Below are positions 1-7,884 of a stretch of 23,939 bases of DNA, piece by piece; position 1 is the stretch's first letter, and each line of letters begins with the position of its first letter. Origin of the DNA: Clostridiales bacterium UBA6388 (GTDB lineage Bacteria > Bacillota > Clostridia > Oscillospirales > Oscillospiraceae); assembly GCA_002437575.1 (NCBI GenBank), contig DJQK01000025.1, positions 184 to 24,122 of the forward strand, written 5' to 3'. A program made the translations under genes and the position numbers. Below the pieces are notes generated by a model. That model searched no databases, was not told the origin of the DNA, and worked only from the letters and a program-made list of their open reading frames with translations.

Positions 1-33
1 GACTTTTTATTTGCAGGCTTCTATAGCAATTGC

Positions 34-558
34 TTATTTTACAAATAAAATGGGCAATCCGGTTTTTTCGGTGACAAACGCGCGGAAATCATCGAGGCTT
101 CCGCCGCTTAGTCCCGCTTTGTCAAACGCCTGCACATGGTCTTTGGAGAGAGCGAAGATAAAATAGCGCTTCGTCTCGGCAACGGCGAGAGGTTTGTCGT
201 ACTGCCATTTGCTCTCGGCGGCGCTCGTTTTTACGGTGTAGCAGTCTTCTTCAAAAATCGTGGAGGCGTGCTGCGTGCCGGGAAGAAGGCGGCGTCTGGC
301 GGCGTATGCGTTGAGCCGGTCTTCGAAAATTCCCGTGAAAATCACGGCGAGCACCGCGATCAGCGTCACCGCGTCCTCGCCGCCGAGCGGCTGCTTCAAA
401 AAAAGCTTCGCGGCCAGCACCAGAAGACCGAGCGCGATCACCACCGCCGCGAACAGATGCACGCGCTTACTGCGCTTTTTCCGGAGCGTTTTGCGAAGAC
501 CCTTTGCCATCGCGGTGAGCGTTTCAAGGTCATAGTCCGTCTCGATCGTAAACACCAT
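34..558 (-). CDS. YcxB-like membrane protein of unknown function
   Basis: This 174-residue protein has a short basic N-terminal part, two predicted membrane helices (about residues 33-54 and 62-78) and a C-terminal soluble domain of about 90 residues. The layout, and the C-terminal pattern of an aromatic-rich strand followed by a 'FALSKDHVQAFDK' segment, resemble the YcxB-like family, whose function is unknown. The start is supported by an AAAGGA ribosome binding site six bases upstream. It is the first gene behind a T-box leader (574-817) with its own promoter, so its expression should depend on the charging of a tRNA. That is unexpected for such a protein. No terminator is visible between its stop and the window edge, so more genes of the unit may lie outside. 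Family assignment is moderate; biochemical function is unknown. Confidence 0.75.
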   Translation of the reverse strand: MVFTIETDYDLETLTAMAKGLRKTLRKKRSKRVHLFAAVVIALGLLVLAAKLFLKQPLGGEDAVTLIAVLAVIFTGIFEDRLNAYAARRRLLPGTQHASTIFEEDCYTVKTSAAESKWQYDKPLAVAETKRYFIFALSKDHVQAFDKAGLSGGSLDDFRAFVTEKTGLPILFVK

Positions 559-573
559 TTCCGTTCCTTTCCG

Positions 574-608
574 AAAAAAAATCGCCCCGAGCCAAATGAC
601 TCAGGGCG
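574..608 (-). terminator. T-box leader terminator
   Basis: On the minus strand a 9-bp stem (583-591 with 600-608, one G-U pair, 8-base loop) is followed directly by a run of eight U. It sits just after the conserved T-box sequence and 16 bases before the start codon of the YcxB-like gene. This is the arrangement of a T-box attenuator in its terminated state. Confidence 0.9.
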
Positions 609-817
609 AAAGCATCTTCCGTGGTACCACCTGAAGTTCCCGCAAGCGCGGGCACTCGAACTCTGTAACGGGAGCACCCGGCGAGACCTACTCAAGTTCA
701 GTCCCGCAGCTCAAAGGCGACCTCGAACACATCCTGCGCGAAAGCTTTCACCGGCCGCTTTCTCTCTGGGGCGCAAAAAATGCGTTCTTTTTCCTTCTCT
801 CAGCTTTTTGCGAAATT
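574..817 (-). promoter_or_regulatory. T-box riboswitch (tRNA-sensing leader)
   Basis: The minus strand carries the T-box sequence AGGTGGTACCACGGAAG (616-632), followed by a terminator. Upstream lie typical leader elements: an AGAGAG box (CAGAGAGAAAGCGGC), a GGTGAAAGC motif, and GAACTTGAGTAGG in the region where the specifier loop is expected (about 688-701). In T-boxes an uncharged tRNA pairs its anticodon with the specifier and its acceptor end with the T-box bulge, which allows read-through. Two overlapping triplets could be the specifier, CUU or UUG. Both are leucine codons, but I did not fold the leader and the specifier is not settled. The presence of a T-box is close to certain. Confidence 0.92.
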
Positions 818-823
818 TCATTC

Positions 824-852
824 ATGATACCGGAAAACCGGCGATTTGTCAA
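824..852 (-). promoter_or_regulatory. Sigma-A-type promoter of the T-box transcript
   Basis: TTGACA (847-852) and TATCAT (824-829) are separated by 17 bases on the minus strand, just after the stop codon of the coiled-coil gene. The predicted start near 817 is where the T-box leader begins, so the leader and the YcxB-like gene form their own transcription unit. Confidence 0.85.
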
Positions 853-868
853 GGGTGCGTTCTTCCGC

Positions 869-1366
869 TCAGACGTCCTCGATGATGGGAGACGGCTTTG
901 CCGCCTGCGGATTGACAAGCGTGCGGAACTTCGAGCGCGACTCGCGGATCTCGGAAAGCGACTGCGAGATCGCGTCTTCCGTGCGCTTCATGGCGTCGTC
1001 GACATAGTCGTTCGTGACCTGCCGCAGCTCCTTGATCTTCTGCTGCGCGGCCTTCATCATCTCGGCAGCCTGCTGCTCGGCCTGCTTGACGACCTCCTCG
1101 CGGGAGATCATCTGCTTGGCGCGCTGCTCGGCCTGCTTGAGAATGTTTTCCGCCTCGCGCTTGGCATTGGTGATGACCTCGTTGCGCGACTCCACGATGG
1201 TCTTGGCCTGCTTCAGTTCGCCGGGGAGCTGGTTGCTGATCTCGTCGAGCAGGTCGAGCACTTTGTCGCGCTCGATGACGCACTTCTCCGCGCCCAGCGG
1301 CAGGCTCCATGCGTCCTGCACCATTTCGTACAATGTGGTGATGGTCTCTTCAATACCGTTCGCCAT
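869..1366 (-). CDS. DivIVA-like coiled-coil protein, unassigned
   Basis: The protein has 165 residues. From about residue 30 to 140 it is almost wholly charged helix rich in Glu, Gln, Lys and Ala, with heptad-like spacing, so it is very probably a long coiled coil. It has no signal peptide and no membrane segment. The N-terminal 30 residues (Tyr, Trp, Leu-rich) may be a small separate module. Proteins of this kind are often annotated as DivIVA-like or ATPase-subunit-like on coiled-coil content alone, and I do not assign a function. The start has a strong AAAGGAGG site eight bases upstream and overlaps the end of coaD by 17 bases, so it is the last gene of the uvrC-rsmD-coaD unit. Confidence 0.8.
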   Translation of the reverse strand: MANGIEETITTLYEMVQDAWSLPLGAEKCVIERDKVLDLLDEISNQLPGELKQAKTIVESRNEVITNAKREAENILKQAEQRAKQMISREEVVKQAEQQAAEMMKAAQQKIKELRQVTNDYVDDAMKRTEDAISQSLSEIRESRSKFRTLVNPQAAKPSPIIEDV

Positions 1367-1865
1367 GTGATTGTCCTCCTTTGTTCTGCCCGGCCATGCG
1401 GGCGGTCACGTCGGCGATGATCTCGTCGGGCACGAAGCCGTGCAGATCTGCGCCGTAGTGCGCCATTTCCTTGACGATGCTCGATGACAGGTACATGAAC
1501 TGGTGCTCTGTCGTCAGAAACATCGTATCCAGACCGGGATTGAGCTTGTGATTGATCAGCGCCATCTGAAACTCGTGCTCGAAATCCGAAAGCGCCCGCA
1601 GGCCCTTGATCACGACGCCGCAGTCCTGCTCCCTGGCAAATTCGGCAAGGAGCTTGTCTGACTGCATGACCGTCACGTTCGGGATGTGCTTTGTCACGCG
1701 GCGGATGAGCCCGGCACGCTCTGCGGATGAAAAGACCGGGTGCTTTTCGGCGTTGATCATCACGCAGACGATGAGCTCGTCAAAGTTTTTGGCCGCACGT
1801 TCGATGATGTTCAGATGGCCGTTTGTGATGGGATCGAAGCTTCCGGGATAGATGGCTTTTCTCAT
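1350..1865 (-). CDS. coaD: Phosphopantetheine adenylyltransferase
   Basis: CoaD transfers AMP from ATP to 4'-phosphopantetheine to make dephospho-CoA, the fourth step of coenzyme A synthesis, in the cytoplasm. The 171-residue protein begins with the nucleotidyltransferase signature GSFDPITNGH (residues 8-17, with the TNGH form of the HxGH motif). It also has the later SSSIVKE motif (about 127-133), and its length is close to the family norm of about 160. Its start codon overlaps the rsmD stop as ATGA, which implies translational coupling. The rsmD-coaD pair is common in bacteria. The C-terminus extends slightly past the usual end with a polar tail rich in Gly, Gln and Lys. Confidence 0.97.
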   Translation of the reverse strand: MRKAIYPGSFDPITNGHLNIIERAAKNFDELIVCVMINAEKHPVFSSAERAGLIRRVTKHIPNVTVMQSDKLLAEFAREQDCGVVIKGLRALSDFEHEFQMALINHKLNPGLDTMFLTTEHQFMYLSSSIVKEMAHYGADLHGFVPDEIIADVTARMAGQNKGGQSHGERY

Positions 1866-2422
1866 AGATCCTCCTGCGGTCTTTCCTTGCGGTAGATGGT
1901 GACTGCCGCCTTGCCGTACCGGTAATCGCGATACCGCACAAGACCGGGGATCTGCGATGGAAGCTCCTTCCCAAACGGTCTTTCCGTGATTATTATACCA
2001 CTATCTGAAAGAATGTCAATTTGTGATATGGTTTTCAGGCTGTTTTCGAGGAAAACTTCTGCGTAAGGCGGGTCAAGAAAGACCAGATCGAACGTTTCGC
2101 GGCAGGTTTTTAAGTAAGACAGGTAGTCCGCGCGCACGACTCTGGCCGCAGCTTCAAGCTTTGTCTTGGAAAGATTTTCACGCACGACCCTGCACGCATC
2201 GTCGCGCATATCGACAAACACGGCAGCTTTTGCGCCGCGGCTGAGCGCTTCGATGCCCATCTGGCCAGAGCCCGCGAACAGGTCCAGCACGCGTCGGCCC
2301 TCGACCTCAAACTGGATGGCCGAGAAAATGCCCTCCTTGACCTGATCCATCGTGGGTCTGGTGTCCATACCTTTGGGCGCTTTGAGCGCCATGCCTCTGG
2401 CCGTTCCGGTGATGACTCTCAT
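1862..2422 (-). CDS. rsmD: 16S rRNA (guanine966-N2)-methyltransferase RsmD
   Basis: RsmD uses S-adenosylmethionine to methylate G966 of 16S rRNA during small-subunit assembly. The 186-residue protein shows the N-terminal RVITGTARG signature, the SAM-binding motif LDLFAGSGQMGIEALSRGA (about 46-64) and the catalytic LDPPY motif (about 115-119). Length and motif order match the family. It overlaps uvrC upstream and coaD downstream by ATGA junctions, so the three are translated from one mRNA. Confidence 0.97.
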   Translation of the reverse strand: MRVITGTARGMALKAPKGMDTRPTMDQVKEGIFSAIQFEVEGRRVLDLFAGSGQMGIEALSRGAKAAVFVDMRDDACRVVRENLSKTKLEAAARVVRADYLSYLKTCRETFDLVFLDPPYAEVFLENSLKTISQIDILSDSGIIITERPFGKELPSQIPGLVRYRDYRYGKAAVTIYRKERPQEDL

Positions 2423-4245
2423 GGCTCTTCCTCCTGTGTCTGATGGAAATAGTCGTAAACCGCCTGCCCGGCTGCTTTTCCGATCGCGCCCTCCAGCGCC
2501 GTCAGGCTCGCCTCTTCGATGGCGCGGACAGACTTGAAGGTCTTGAGCAGCGTCTCGCGCCGCTTGGGCCCCACGCCCGGAATTTCCTCCAATTTAGAGC
2601 CCCGGACGCGGCGGCTTCGGAGCGTGTGATGGTACGTGATGGCGAAGCGGTGCGTTTCCTCCTGGATCGTTCCGATGAGGGCGAAGACGGCGGGCGTACC
2701 GGAGATGGAGATTTCGTGTCCCTGCGGGGTAACGAGGGCTCTTGTCCGGTGGCGGTTGTCCTTGACCATGCCGAACGTCGGAATATCCAGCCCCAGCTCG
2801 CTTTGAACCTGCATCACCGCGTTCGCGTGCTCCACGCCGCCGTCAATGAGTAACGCATCGGGCCGTGCGTCAAAGCCCGCGTCGCCGTTAACATAATGCG
2901 TCAGTCTCCGACGCAGCACCTGCTGCATGGACGCGTAATCGTTCTGATCGGTAAGGCCTTCGATCTTGAAGCGCTTGTAGTCCTGCTTGCTCGGCCGGCC
3001 ATCGACGAAAACGACCATTGACGCAACAATATCCGTGCCCGCGATGTTTGAAATGTCGTAGGATTCGAGCCGGTGCAGCGATCCCAGCCCCAGCATATTC
3101 TGCAAGAGCCCCAGCGTTCCCAACGCACGTTCTGCCTTGGAGGTGACGCGCTCTGCCTCCTCCCGCGCGTTTTTCTGCGCGAGGTCCACCAGGCGCACAT
3201 TGTCCCCTCTTTGCGGCGTGCGGATGTGGACGCGCTTTTGGAGGTTCTGATACAAAAGCTCTTCAAAAAGCGCAGCGTCCTCCATCGGCTTCGGAAGCAG
3301 TATCACCTTCGGCGCCGCGCCTCTGGCCAGATAGTACTGCTTGACGAGCGTCGAGACGGCTTCTTCTTCGTCGTCCGCGGGCTGGAGAATTTCGTACTCC
3401 TTGTCAAGTAGATTTCCGTCGACATAGTGAAGCACGGCGAAGCACGCCTTCGCCTCGCTCTGATAATAGCCGATGACGTCGGTATTTGCCATCGAGCCGG
3501 CCGTGACGAGCTGCTTCTGCCCCAGAGACTCTACGGCGCGAAGCCGGTCGCGCAATAACGCGGCCTGTTCAAAATCGAGCGCTTCCGCGGCGGCGAGCAT
3601 TTTCTCGCGGATTTTGTCTGCCAGCTCGGTGTATTTTCCCTGCAAAAGCATCATCGCCTGCTCCATGCGGGCCCTATACTCCTGCGGCGAGCGAGACAGC
3701 TGGCACCACGCGTCGCAGTTGTTCATGTGGTAATTGAGGCACGGCCGCTCCTTTCCCAGATCGCGCGGAAATTTTTTGGAGCAGCCGGGAAGCTTCAAGG
3801 TAAGCCTTATCGTGTCGATGACGCGCTGCGTCGTGCCGCGGCCGCCATAGGGGCCAAAGTAGCTCGCGCCGTCGCCCGTGACCTTGTTCACAAGCTCCAT
3901 GACAGGGTACTCCTCGCGCATATCCACGCGAAGATACGGATAGCCCTTGTCGTCCTTCAGCAAAATGTTGTATTTCGGCATATGCCGCTTGATGAGCGAG
4001 CACTCGAGCACCAGCGCCTCAAATTCGCTGGCCGCGACGATGACGTCAAAATGGTCGATCTGGCTGACCATTTTCCGCGTCTTCGGCGTGTGCGCGGCGG
4101 TGTTCTGAAAATACTGACTCACGCGGTTTTTGAGCTTCTTCGCCTTGCCGACGTAGATGATCTGCCCTTGCTTATCCTGCATGAGGTAAACGCCCGGCTC
4201 ATAGGGAAGCGACAGCGCCTTGTCTTTTAATTCCTCAAAGGTCAT
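2419..4245 (-). CDS. uvrC: Excinuclease ABC subunit C
   Basis: UvrC makes the two incisions around a DNA lesion in nucleotide excision repair, acting on the UvrB-DNA complex. The 608-residue protein has an N-terminal GIY-YIG nuclease domain (PGVYLM and IIYVGKAKKLKNRV, about residues 17-42), a UVR motif that contacts UvrB (about 205-235), the RNase H-like incision domain with LLIDGG (about 465-470), and a C-terminal helix-hairpin-helix (IPGVGPKRR, about 553-561). The start matches the family N-terminus, but no good ribosome binding site precedes it. The twelve bases before ATG are pyrimidine-rich and a terminator-like hairpin lies immediately upstream. No promoter is visible in the 52-base gap to the HPr-like gene, so transcription may depend on read-through. 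Confidence 0.98.
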   Translation of the reverse strand: MTFEELKDKALSLPYEPGVYLMQDKQGQIIYVGKAKKLKNRVSQYFQNTAAHTPKTRKMVSQIDHFDVIVAASEFEALVLECSLIKRHMPKYNILLKDDKGYPYLRVDMREEYPVMELVNKVTGDGASYFGPYGGRGTTQRVIDTIRLTLKLPGCSKKFPRDLGKERPCLNYHMNNCDAWCQLSRSPQEYRARMEQAMMLLQGKYTELADKIREKMLAAAEALDFEQAALLRDRLRAVESLGQKQLVTAGSMANTDVIGYYQSEAKACFAVLHYVDGNLLDKEYEILQPADDEEEAVSTLVKQYYLARGAAPKVILLPKPMEDAALFEELLYQNLQKRVHIRTPQRGDNVRLVDLAQKNAREEAERVTSKAERALGTLGLLQNMLGLGSLHRLESYDISNIAGTDIVASMVVFVDGRPSKQDYKRFKIEGLTDQNDYASMQQVLRRRLTHYVNGDAGFDARPDALLIDGGVEHANAVMQVQSELGLDIPTFGMVKDNRHRTRALVTPQGHEISISGTPAVFALIGTIQEETHRFAITYHHTLRSRRVRGSKLEEIPGVGPKRRETLLKTFKSVRAIEEASLTALEGAIGKAAGQAVYDYFHQTQEEEP

Positions 4246-4257
4246 AACAGAAAAGAA

Positions 4258-4282
4258 GCTGCCTCAGGGTTTCTGAGGCAGC
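4258..4282 (-). terminator. Hairpin between the HPr-like gene and uvrC
   Basis: A perfect 9-bp stem (GCTGCCTCA at 4258-4266 with TGAGGCAGC at 4274-4282) lies between the HPr-like stop and the uvrC start. On the minus strand it is followed by TTCTTTTCTGTT, a moderate U-rich tail. It would end the HPr-like transcript, with read-through into uvrC. The plus-strand tail is richer in T, but no plus-strand gene feeds it. Confidence 0.7.
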
Positions 4283-4297
4283 GTTTTGTCGTTTTTT

Positions 4298-4558
4298 TCA
4301 GAAGACTTCCTTCACGAGCATTTCGGTCAGCGCTTTGACGGCTTCCTCTTCGTCGGGACCTTCCGCGATGATGCTCACGCGCGTGCCCTTCGTGATGCCC
4401 ATGGACAACACACCAAGAAGGCTCTTGGCATTGATCTTCCGGTCTTCGACCTCGACCCAGATGCTGGACTTGAACTCGTTGGCCTTCTGGATGAAGTACG
4501 TAGCCTGCCGGTTGTAAAGACCGGATTCACATTTGACGATGGATTGCTGCATGTACAT
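4298..4558 (-). CDS. HPr-family protein lacking the catalytic histidine (Crh-like)
   Basis: The 86-residue protein has the HPr fold signature over its whole length (SGLYNRQA, INAKSLLGVLSMGI, then a VSIIAEGPDEEEAV segment). HPr normally carries His15 in GLHARPA, which accepts phosphate from enzyme I. Here position 15 is Tyr (GLYNRQA), and Ala and Pro of the motif are changed too, so PTS phosphotransfer is not expected. Ser46, the HPr kinase site, is kept in NAKSLLG. This resembles Bacillus Crh, which has Gln15 and acts with CcpA as a regulator. The start at 4558 was chosen because AAGGAG lies eight bases upstream; a longer reading frame to 4630 has no support. A regulatory role in carbon metabolism is inference. 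Confidence 0.88.
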   Translation of the reverse strand: MYMQQSIVKCESGLYNRQATYFIQKANEFKSSIWVEVEDRKINAKSLLGVLSMGITKGTRVSIIAEGPDEEEAVKALTEMLVKEVF

Positions 4559-4657
4559 AGACGACACTCCTTCAATGTGCTCAAGGTGCAGCCGACGCCT
4601 GTCGGCCAGCTGGACGATACCCCGGCGCAAATTTGTGCAGGGCTCTCATATGCTTTG

Positions 4658-4686
4658 ATTCTACCCAAAATTCTCAGAAAAGTCAA
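4658..4686 (-). promoter_or_regulatory. Promoter of the Crh-like gene
   Basis: TTGACT (4681-4686) and TAGAAT (4658-4663) are 17 bases apart on the minus strand, between mutS2 and the HPr-like gene. The roughly 90-base leader contains a small perfect hairpin (GCCGAC/GTCGGC, 4591-4606) before the ribosome binding site. Confidence 0.8.
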
Positions 4687-4734
4687 TCCTTATTTCAATT
4701 TTGGCATACCCGCAAAGAAGCGTTTCTGCACGTC

Positions 4735-7113
4735 TCACTTGAATTCCACGATCGTCACGCCGCTCTCGCCCTCGCCGTAGACGCCGAGACGGAAGGATTT
4801 GACGTATTTGCACCGGCGAAGCTCGTCCTGCACCGCCGCACGAAGAACGCCCGTGCCCTTGCCGTGGATGATGCGGGCCGTCGGGAGATTTCCCATGTAG
4901 GCGCTGTCCAGGAAATTGTCAAGCAGAAGGATCGCCTCGTCGGCGGCCATACCGCGAAGATCCAGCTCCGGCTGCGCCGCAGCCTTGAGTTCCCGAACTT
5001 TTCCTTCGATGATCTTTTTGGCCTTCGTCTTCGTCTCGTTTTCAAGAAGATACACCTCGTCGGGCTTGGCGGTTATTTTCATGATGCCCGCCTGCAGCTG
5101 ATATGTGCCGTCCTTGTTGACGGCCAGCACCGTCGCCTTTGTGCCGAGCTTCAAAAGCTCGACGGTATCGCCCACACGAATGGCTCTCGTGGGCGCGGGA
5201 CGGTTTTGTGCCTGCTGCGGCTTTGTGCCCTGCAATTTGGCTTCGGCCTCATTGAGCGCGTGGCGGAGGTTTGCCTGCTTTTCGTTCGAGCCCGGGACGA
5301 ACGCGCCGCCCTGCGACTGCTTGCGCAGCTGTTTCAGCTCTTCGTAGACCTCGTTTGCCGTGCGTCTGGCGTCGTCGATGATGAACTGGGCTTCTTTTCT
5401 GGCCTGCGCGGCGGCCTTTTCCTTTTCCTTCTGGATCTGCTGGTAATATTCCTCGGACTGCTGCTTCTGCTTTTCCGTTTCCAGACGCAGCTGCTCGGCC
5501 TCAAGTCTGGCCTGCTCCATCTGCTGGCGCTGCTGCTCAAGCTGGGAAAGCACGTCCTCGAAATTCACGTCGTTCTGGCTGACCATGCTCCGCGCGTCCT
5601 CTAAGATCGCGTCGTCCAGCCCCAGCTTTTTGGAGATGGCGAAGGCGTTGGACTTGCCGGGGATGCCGATGAGCAGCCGGTAGGTCGGCTGGAGCGTTTC
5701 GACATTAAACTCGCACGAGGCGTTGATGACGCCCTTTGTCCGCATGGCGTAGAGCTTGAGCTCGGCGTAGTGCGTCGTGGCCGCGATCTTTGCGCCGCAC
5801 TTGCGGCAGAACTCGATGAGAGAGATCGCCAGCGCCGCGCCCTCAGCCGGGTCCGTTCCTGCGCAGAGCTCGTCAAATAAAATGAGCGTGGAATCGTCGC
5901 AGATTTTGAGGATCTCCACGATATTTTTCATGTGCGAGGAAAAGGTAGACAGCGACTGCTCGATCGACTGCTCGTCACCGATGTCGGCAAGCACGCGGTC
6001 GAAAACCGACACAAAGCTTCCGTCGTCCGCCGGGATGTGAAGCCCGCACTCGGCCATCAAGGTAAGCAGGCCCAGCGTTTTGAGCGTGACGGTTTTGCCG
6101 CCGGTGTTGGGGCCCGTGATGATGAGCGTGTCAAAGTCCTGCCCCAAGCGCACGGAAATGGGTACGACGGTTTTCGCCGCGATCAAGGGGTGCCGGGCGC
6201 GTTTGAGCTCGATTTTCCCATCCGTGCGGATCTCGGGCTCGGCGGCCTTCATGGCAAACGAGAGTTTAGCCCGCGCGAAAATGCAGTCCAGCTGGGTCAG
6301 CACCGTGTAATTGACGGCCAGATGCTCTTTGTGCCCCGCGACCTCGCCGGAGAGCTCGGTAAGAATTTTCTCAATTTCCTTGCGCTCTTCGACAAAGAGC
6401 TCGCGCAGGGCGTTGTTGCCGTTCACAGCCTGCATGGGCTCGATGAAAAACGTGCTGCCGGAGCTTGACACATCGTGCACTAGGCCCGGGATCGAACCCT
6501 TGCACTCGGCCTTCACCGGCACGACAAAGCGGTCGGAGCGGATGGTCACGATCGGCTCCTGCAAATATTTTGCATACGTCGAGGACGTGATGATTTTTTG
6601 CAGACCTTCGCGGATGGCGACGCTCTGGCGGCGGATCTTGCGGCGGATGGAAGAAAGCTCCGCGCTGGCTGCGTCGGCAATTTCGTCCTTGGAGACGATC
6701 GAATTGAAAATCCGCTCCTCTAAGTACTTGTTCGGCGTGATCTGGGCAAAGAAGATATTGAGGTCATTTTCCATGCCCTCGCCATCTGCGTAAGCCTTCG
6801 CCTGCCGCGCACATTTGAGAACGCCCGCCACGCGAAGAAGCTCCTCGGGACTCAGGCACCCGCCTCTGACGGCCCGGTCGACGCTGGCTCCCACGTCGCT
6901 CACGCCGGCCAGACCCGGAGAGCCCTTGAGGGTAACCATCCGGCAGGCGGCGCTCGTCTGCTTCTGTAACATCCGAATTTCGTCCGCATCATGAAGCGGC
7001 ACGGTTTTCAGGCACTGCTCCTTTCCCGCGGGCGAGCACGCCTGATCGGCAAGAAGCGCAAGCACCTTGTCGAGCTCTAATTTGTGTAACGATTTTTCGT
7101 ATAGTTCATTCAT
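4735..7113 (-). CDS. mutS2: MutS2 family ATPase/nuclease
   Basis: MutS2 is a MutS paralogue. In Bacillota it is linked to suppression of recombination and, in more recent work, to rescue of collided ribosomes through its Smr domain. The 792-residue protein has the N-terminal lever/clamp region and the MutS ATPase core, with Walker A GPNTGGKT (about 334-341), Walker B LILFDELCAGTDP and the ATTHYAELK segment. A long coiled coil follows (about 510-600, rich in Gln, Glu and Arg), and then a C-terminal Smr domain (LDLRGM and IIHGKGTGVLR, about 715-792). Length is as usual (about 780). The ribosome binding site AGGAAG is eight bases before the start, and the gene follows recO by 12 bases, so the two are co-transcribed. 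Confidence 0.97.
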   Translation of the reverse strand: MNELYEKSLHKLELDKVLALLADQACSPAGKEQCLKTVPLHDADEIRMLQKQTSAACRMVTLKGSPGLAGVSDVGASVDRAVRGGCLSPEELLRVAGVLKCARQAKAYADGEGMENDLNIFFAQITPNKYLEERIFNSIVSKDEIADAASAELSSIRRKIRRQSVAIREGLQKIITSSTYAKYLQEPIVTIRSDRFVVPVKAECKGSIPGLVHDVSSSGSTFFIEPMQAVNGNNALRELFVEERKEIEKILTELSGEVAGHKEHLAVNYTVLTQLDCIFARAKLSFAMKAAEPEIRTDGKIELKRARHPLIAAKTVVPISVRLGQDFDTLIITGPNTGGKTVTLKTLGLLTLMAECGLHIPADDGSFVSVFDRVLADIGDEQSIEQSLSTFSSHMKNIVEILKICDDSTLILFDELCAGTDPAEGAALAISLIEFCRKCGAKIAATTHYAELKLYAMRTKGVINASCEFNVETLQPTYRLLIGIPGKSNAFAISKKLGLDDAILEDARSMVSQNDVNFEDVLSQLEQQRQQMEQARLEAEQLRLETEKQKQQSEEYYQQIQKEKEKAAAQARKEAQFIIDDARRTANEVYEELKQLRKQSQGGAFVPGSNEKQANLRHALNEAEAKLQGTKPQQAQNRPAPTRAIRVGDTVELLKLGTKATVLAVNKDGTYQLQAGIMKITAKPDEVYLLENETKTKAKKIIEGKVRELKAAAQPELDLRGMAADEAILLLDNFLDSAYMGNLPTARIIHGKGTGVLRAAVQDELRRCKYVKSFRLGVYGEGESGVTIVEFK

Positions 7114-7125
7114 ATGTCGTTCTTC

Positions 7126-7884
7126 CTATATTGATTGCACCGGCTGCATCAGCAGCAGGGATTTATAAAAGTCGAGCGTAGAAAACCCGCGCTCGAGCTG
7201 CGTGAGAAAATACGTCTCGCTGATATCCGACAGCTCCTTCAGCGCCTCGGGAAGGAGGTTAAAAGAAAAAACCTTTTTGGCCTCGCACGTTGTGATGTGC
7301 TGCATGGCGGCAAGTGTCGCGGGGCTCAGCGGCAAACGGAGGCTTCCGGGCGAACTGCATTTTGCGCAGACGGCCATCCCGCCCGCAACGTCAAAAAGCG
7401 CCGGCGTTTGGCTTCCGCAGACCGCGCAGCCGTCTACCATCGGCAAAAAGCCCGCGATGACCATCATCCGAAGCTCAAACGCGGCCTTGACGAGAGGCTG
7501 CGGCCTTTTTAGTTTACATAATGCGTATATCGCATTCAGCGTCAGCGATAAGACCTCGCCGTCATTGACGTCCTGCTGCGACAAAAGCTCCGCCGCCTGC
7601 GCAAAATAGCTGCAAAGACTGAGTAACTCAATGTCGCCTCGCATCGCCTGAAACATCTCGAGGCAAACGGCCTCGGTGACGGAATAATACCCCTGCCGCT
7701 CGAGAACCGTGAACTCCGAAAAGGCCAGCAGCTGGCACGCGGATTTCAGCTGGCTGCGTCTGGAGCGCACGCCCCGCGCCTTGAAGGTCATGAGCCCCTG
7801 CTCGCGCGTCAGAACGGATAGGATTGCGTCTGAATCGCGGTATTCCGTCACCCGGAGCACGAGCCCCTGCGTTTTCAGATACAT
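7126..7884 (-). CDS. recO: DNA repair protein RecO
   Basis: RecO binds single-stranded DNA and SSB and, with RecR, loads RecA in recombinational repair. The 252-residue protein starts with the OB-fold region (MYLKTQGLVLRVTEYRDSD, then ILSVLTREQGLMTF). In the C-terminal half it has a four-cysteine zinc-finger pattern, CAVC and later CAKC. The start at 7884 matches the conserved N-terminus. The open frame continues upstream to 8013, but that stretch is read in another frame as the yqzL-like gene, whose stop overlaps the recO start by ten bases. This suggests translational coupling. Confidence 0.96.
   Translation of the reverse strand: MYLKTQGLVLRVTEYRDSDAILSVLTREQGLMTFKARGVRSRRSQLKSACQLLAFSEFTVLERQGYYSVTEAVCLEMFQAMRGDIELLSLCSYFAQAAELLSQQDVNDGEVLSLTLNAIYALCKLKRPQPLVKAAFELRMMVIAGFLPMVDGCAVCGSQTPALFDVAGGMAVCAKCSSPGSLRLPLSPATLAAMQHITTCEAKKVFSFNLLPEALKELSDISETYFLTQLERGFSTLDFYKSLLLMQPVQSI

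Noticed and set aside
136..885. A 249-codon plus-strand open frame at the left edge.
   Set aside because: It runs across a T-box leader and opposite the YcxB-like gene. The RNA structure explains the sequence better.
4633..5604. A 323-codon plus-strand open frame opposite mutS2.
   Set aside because: It lies over the conserved coiled-coil and Smr parts of MutS2 and shows no domain of its own.
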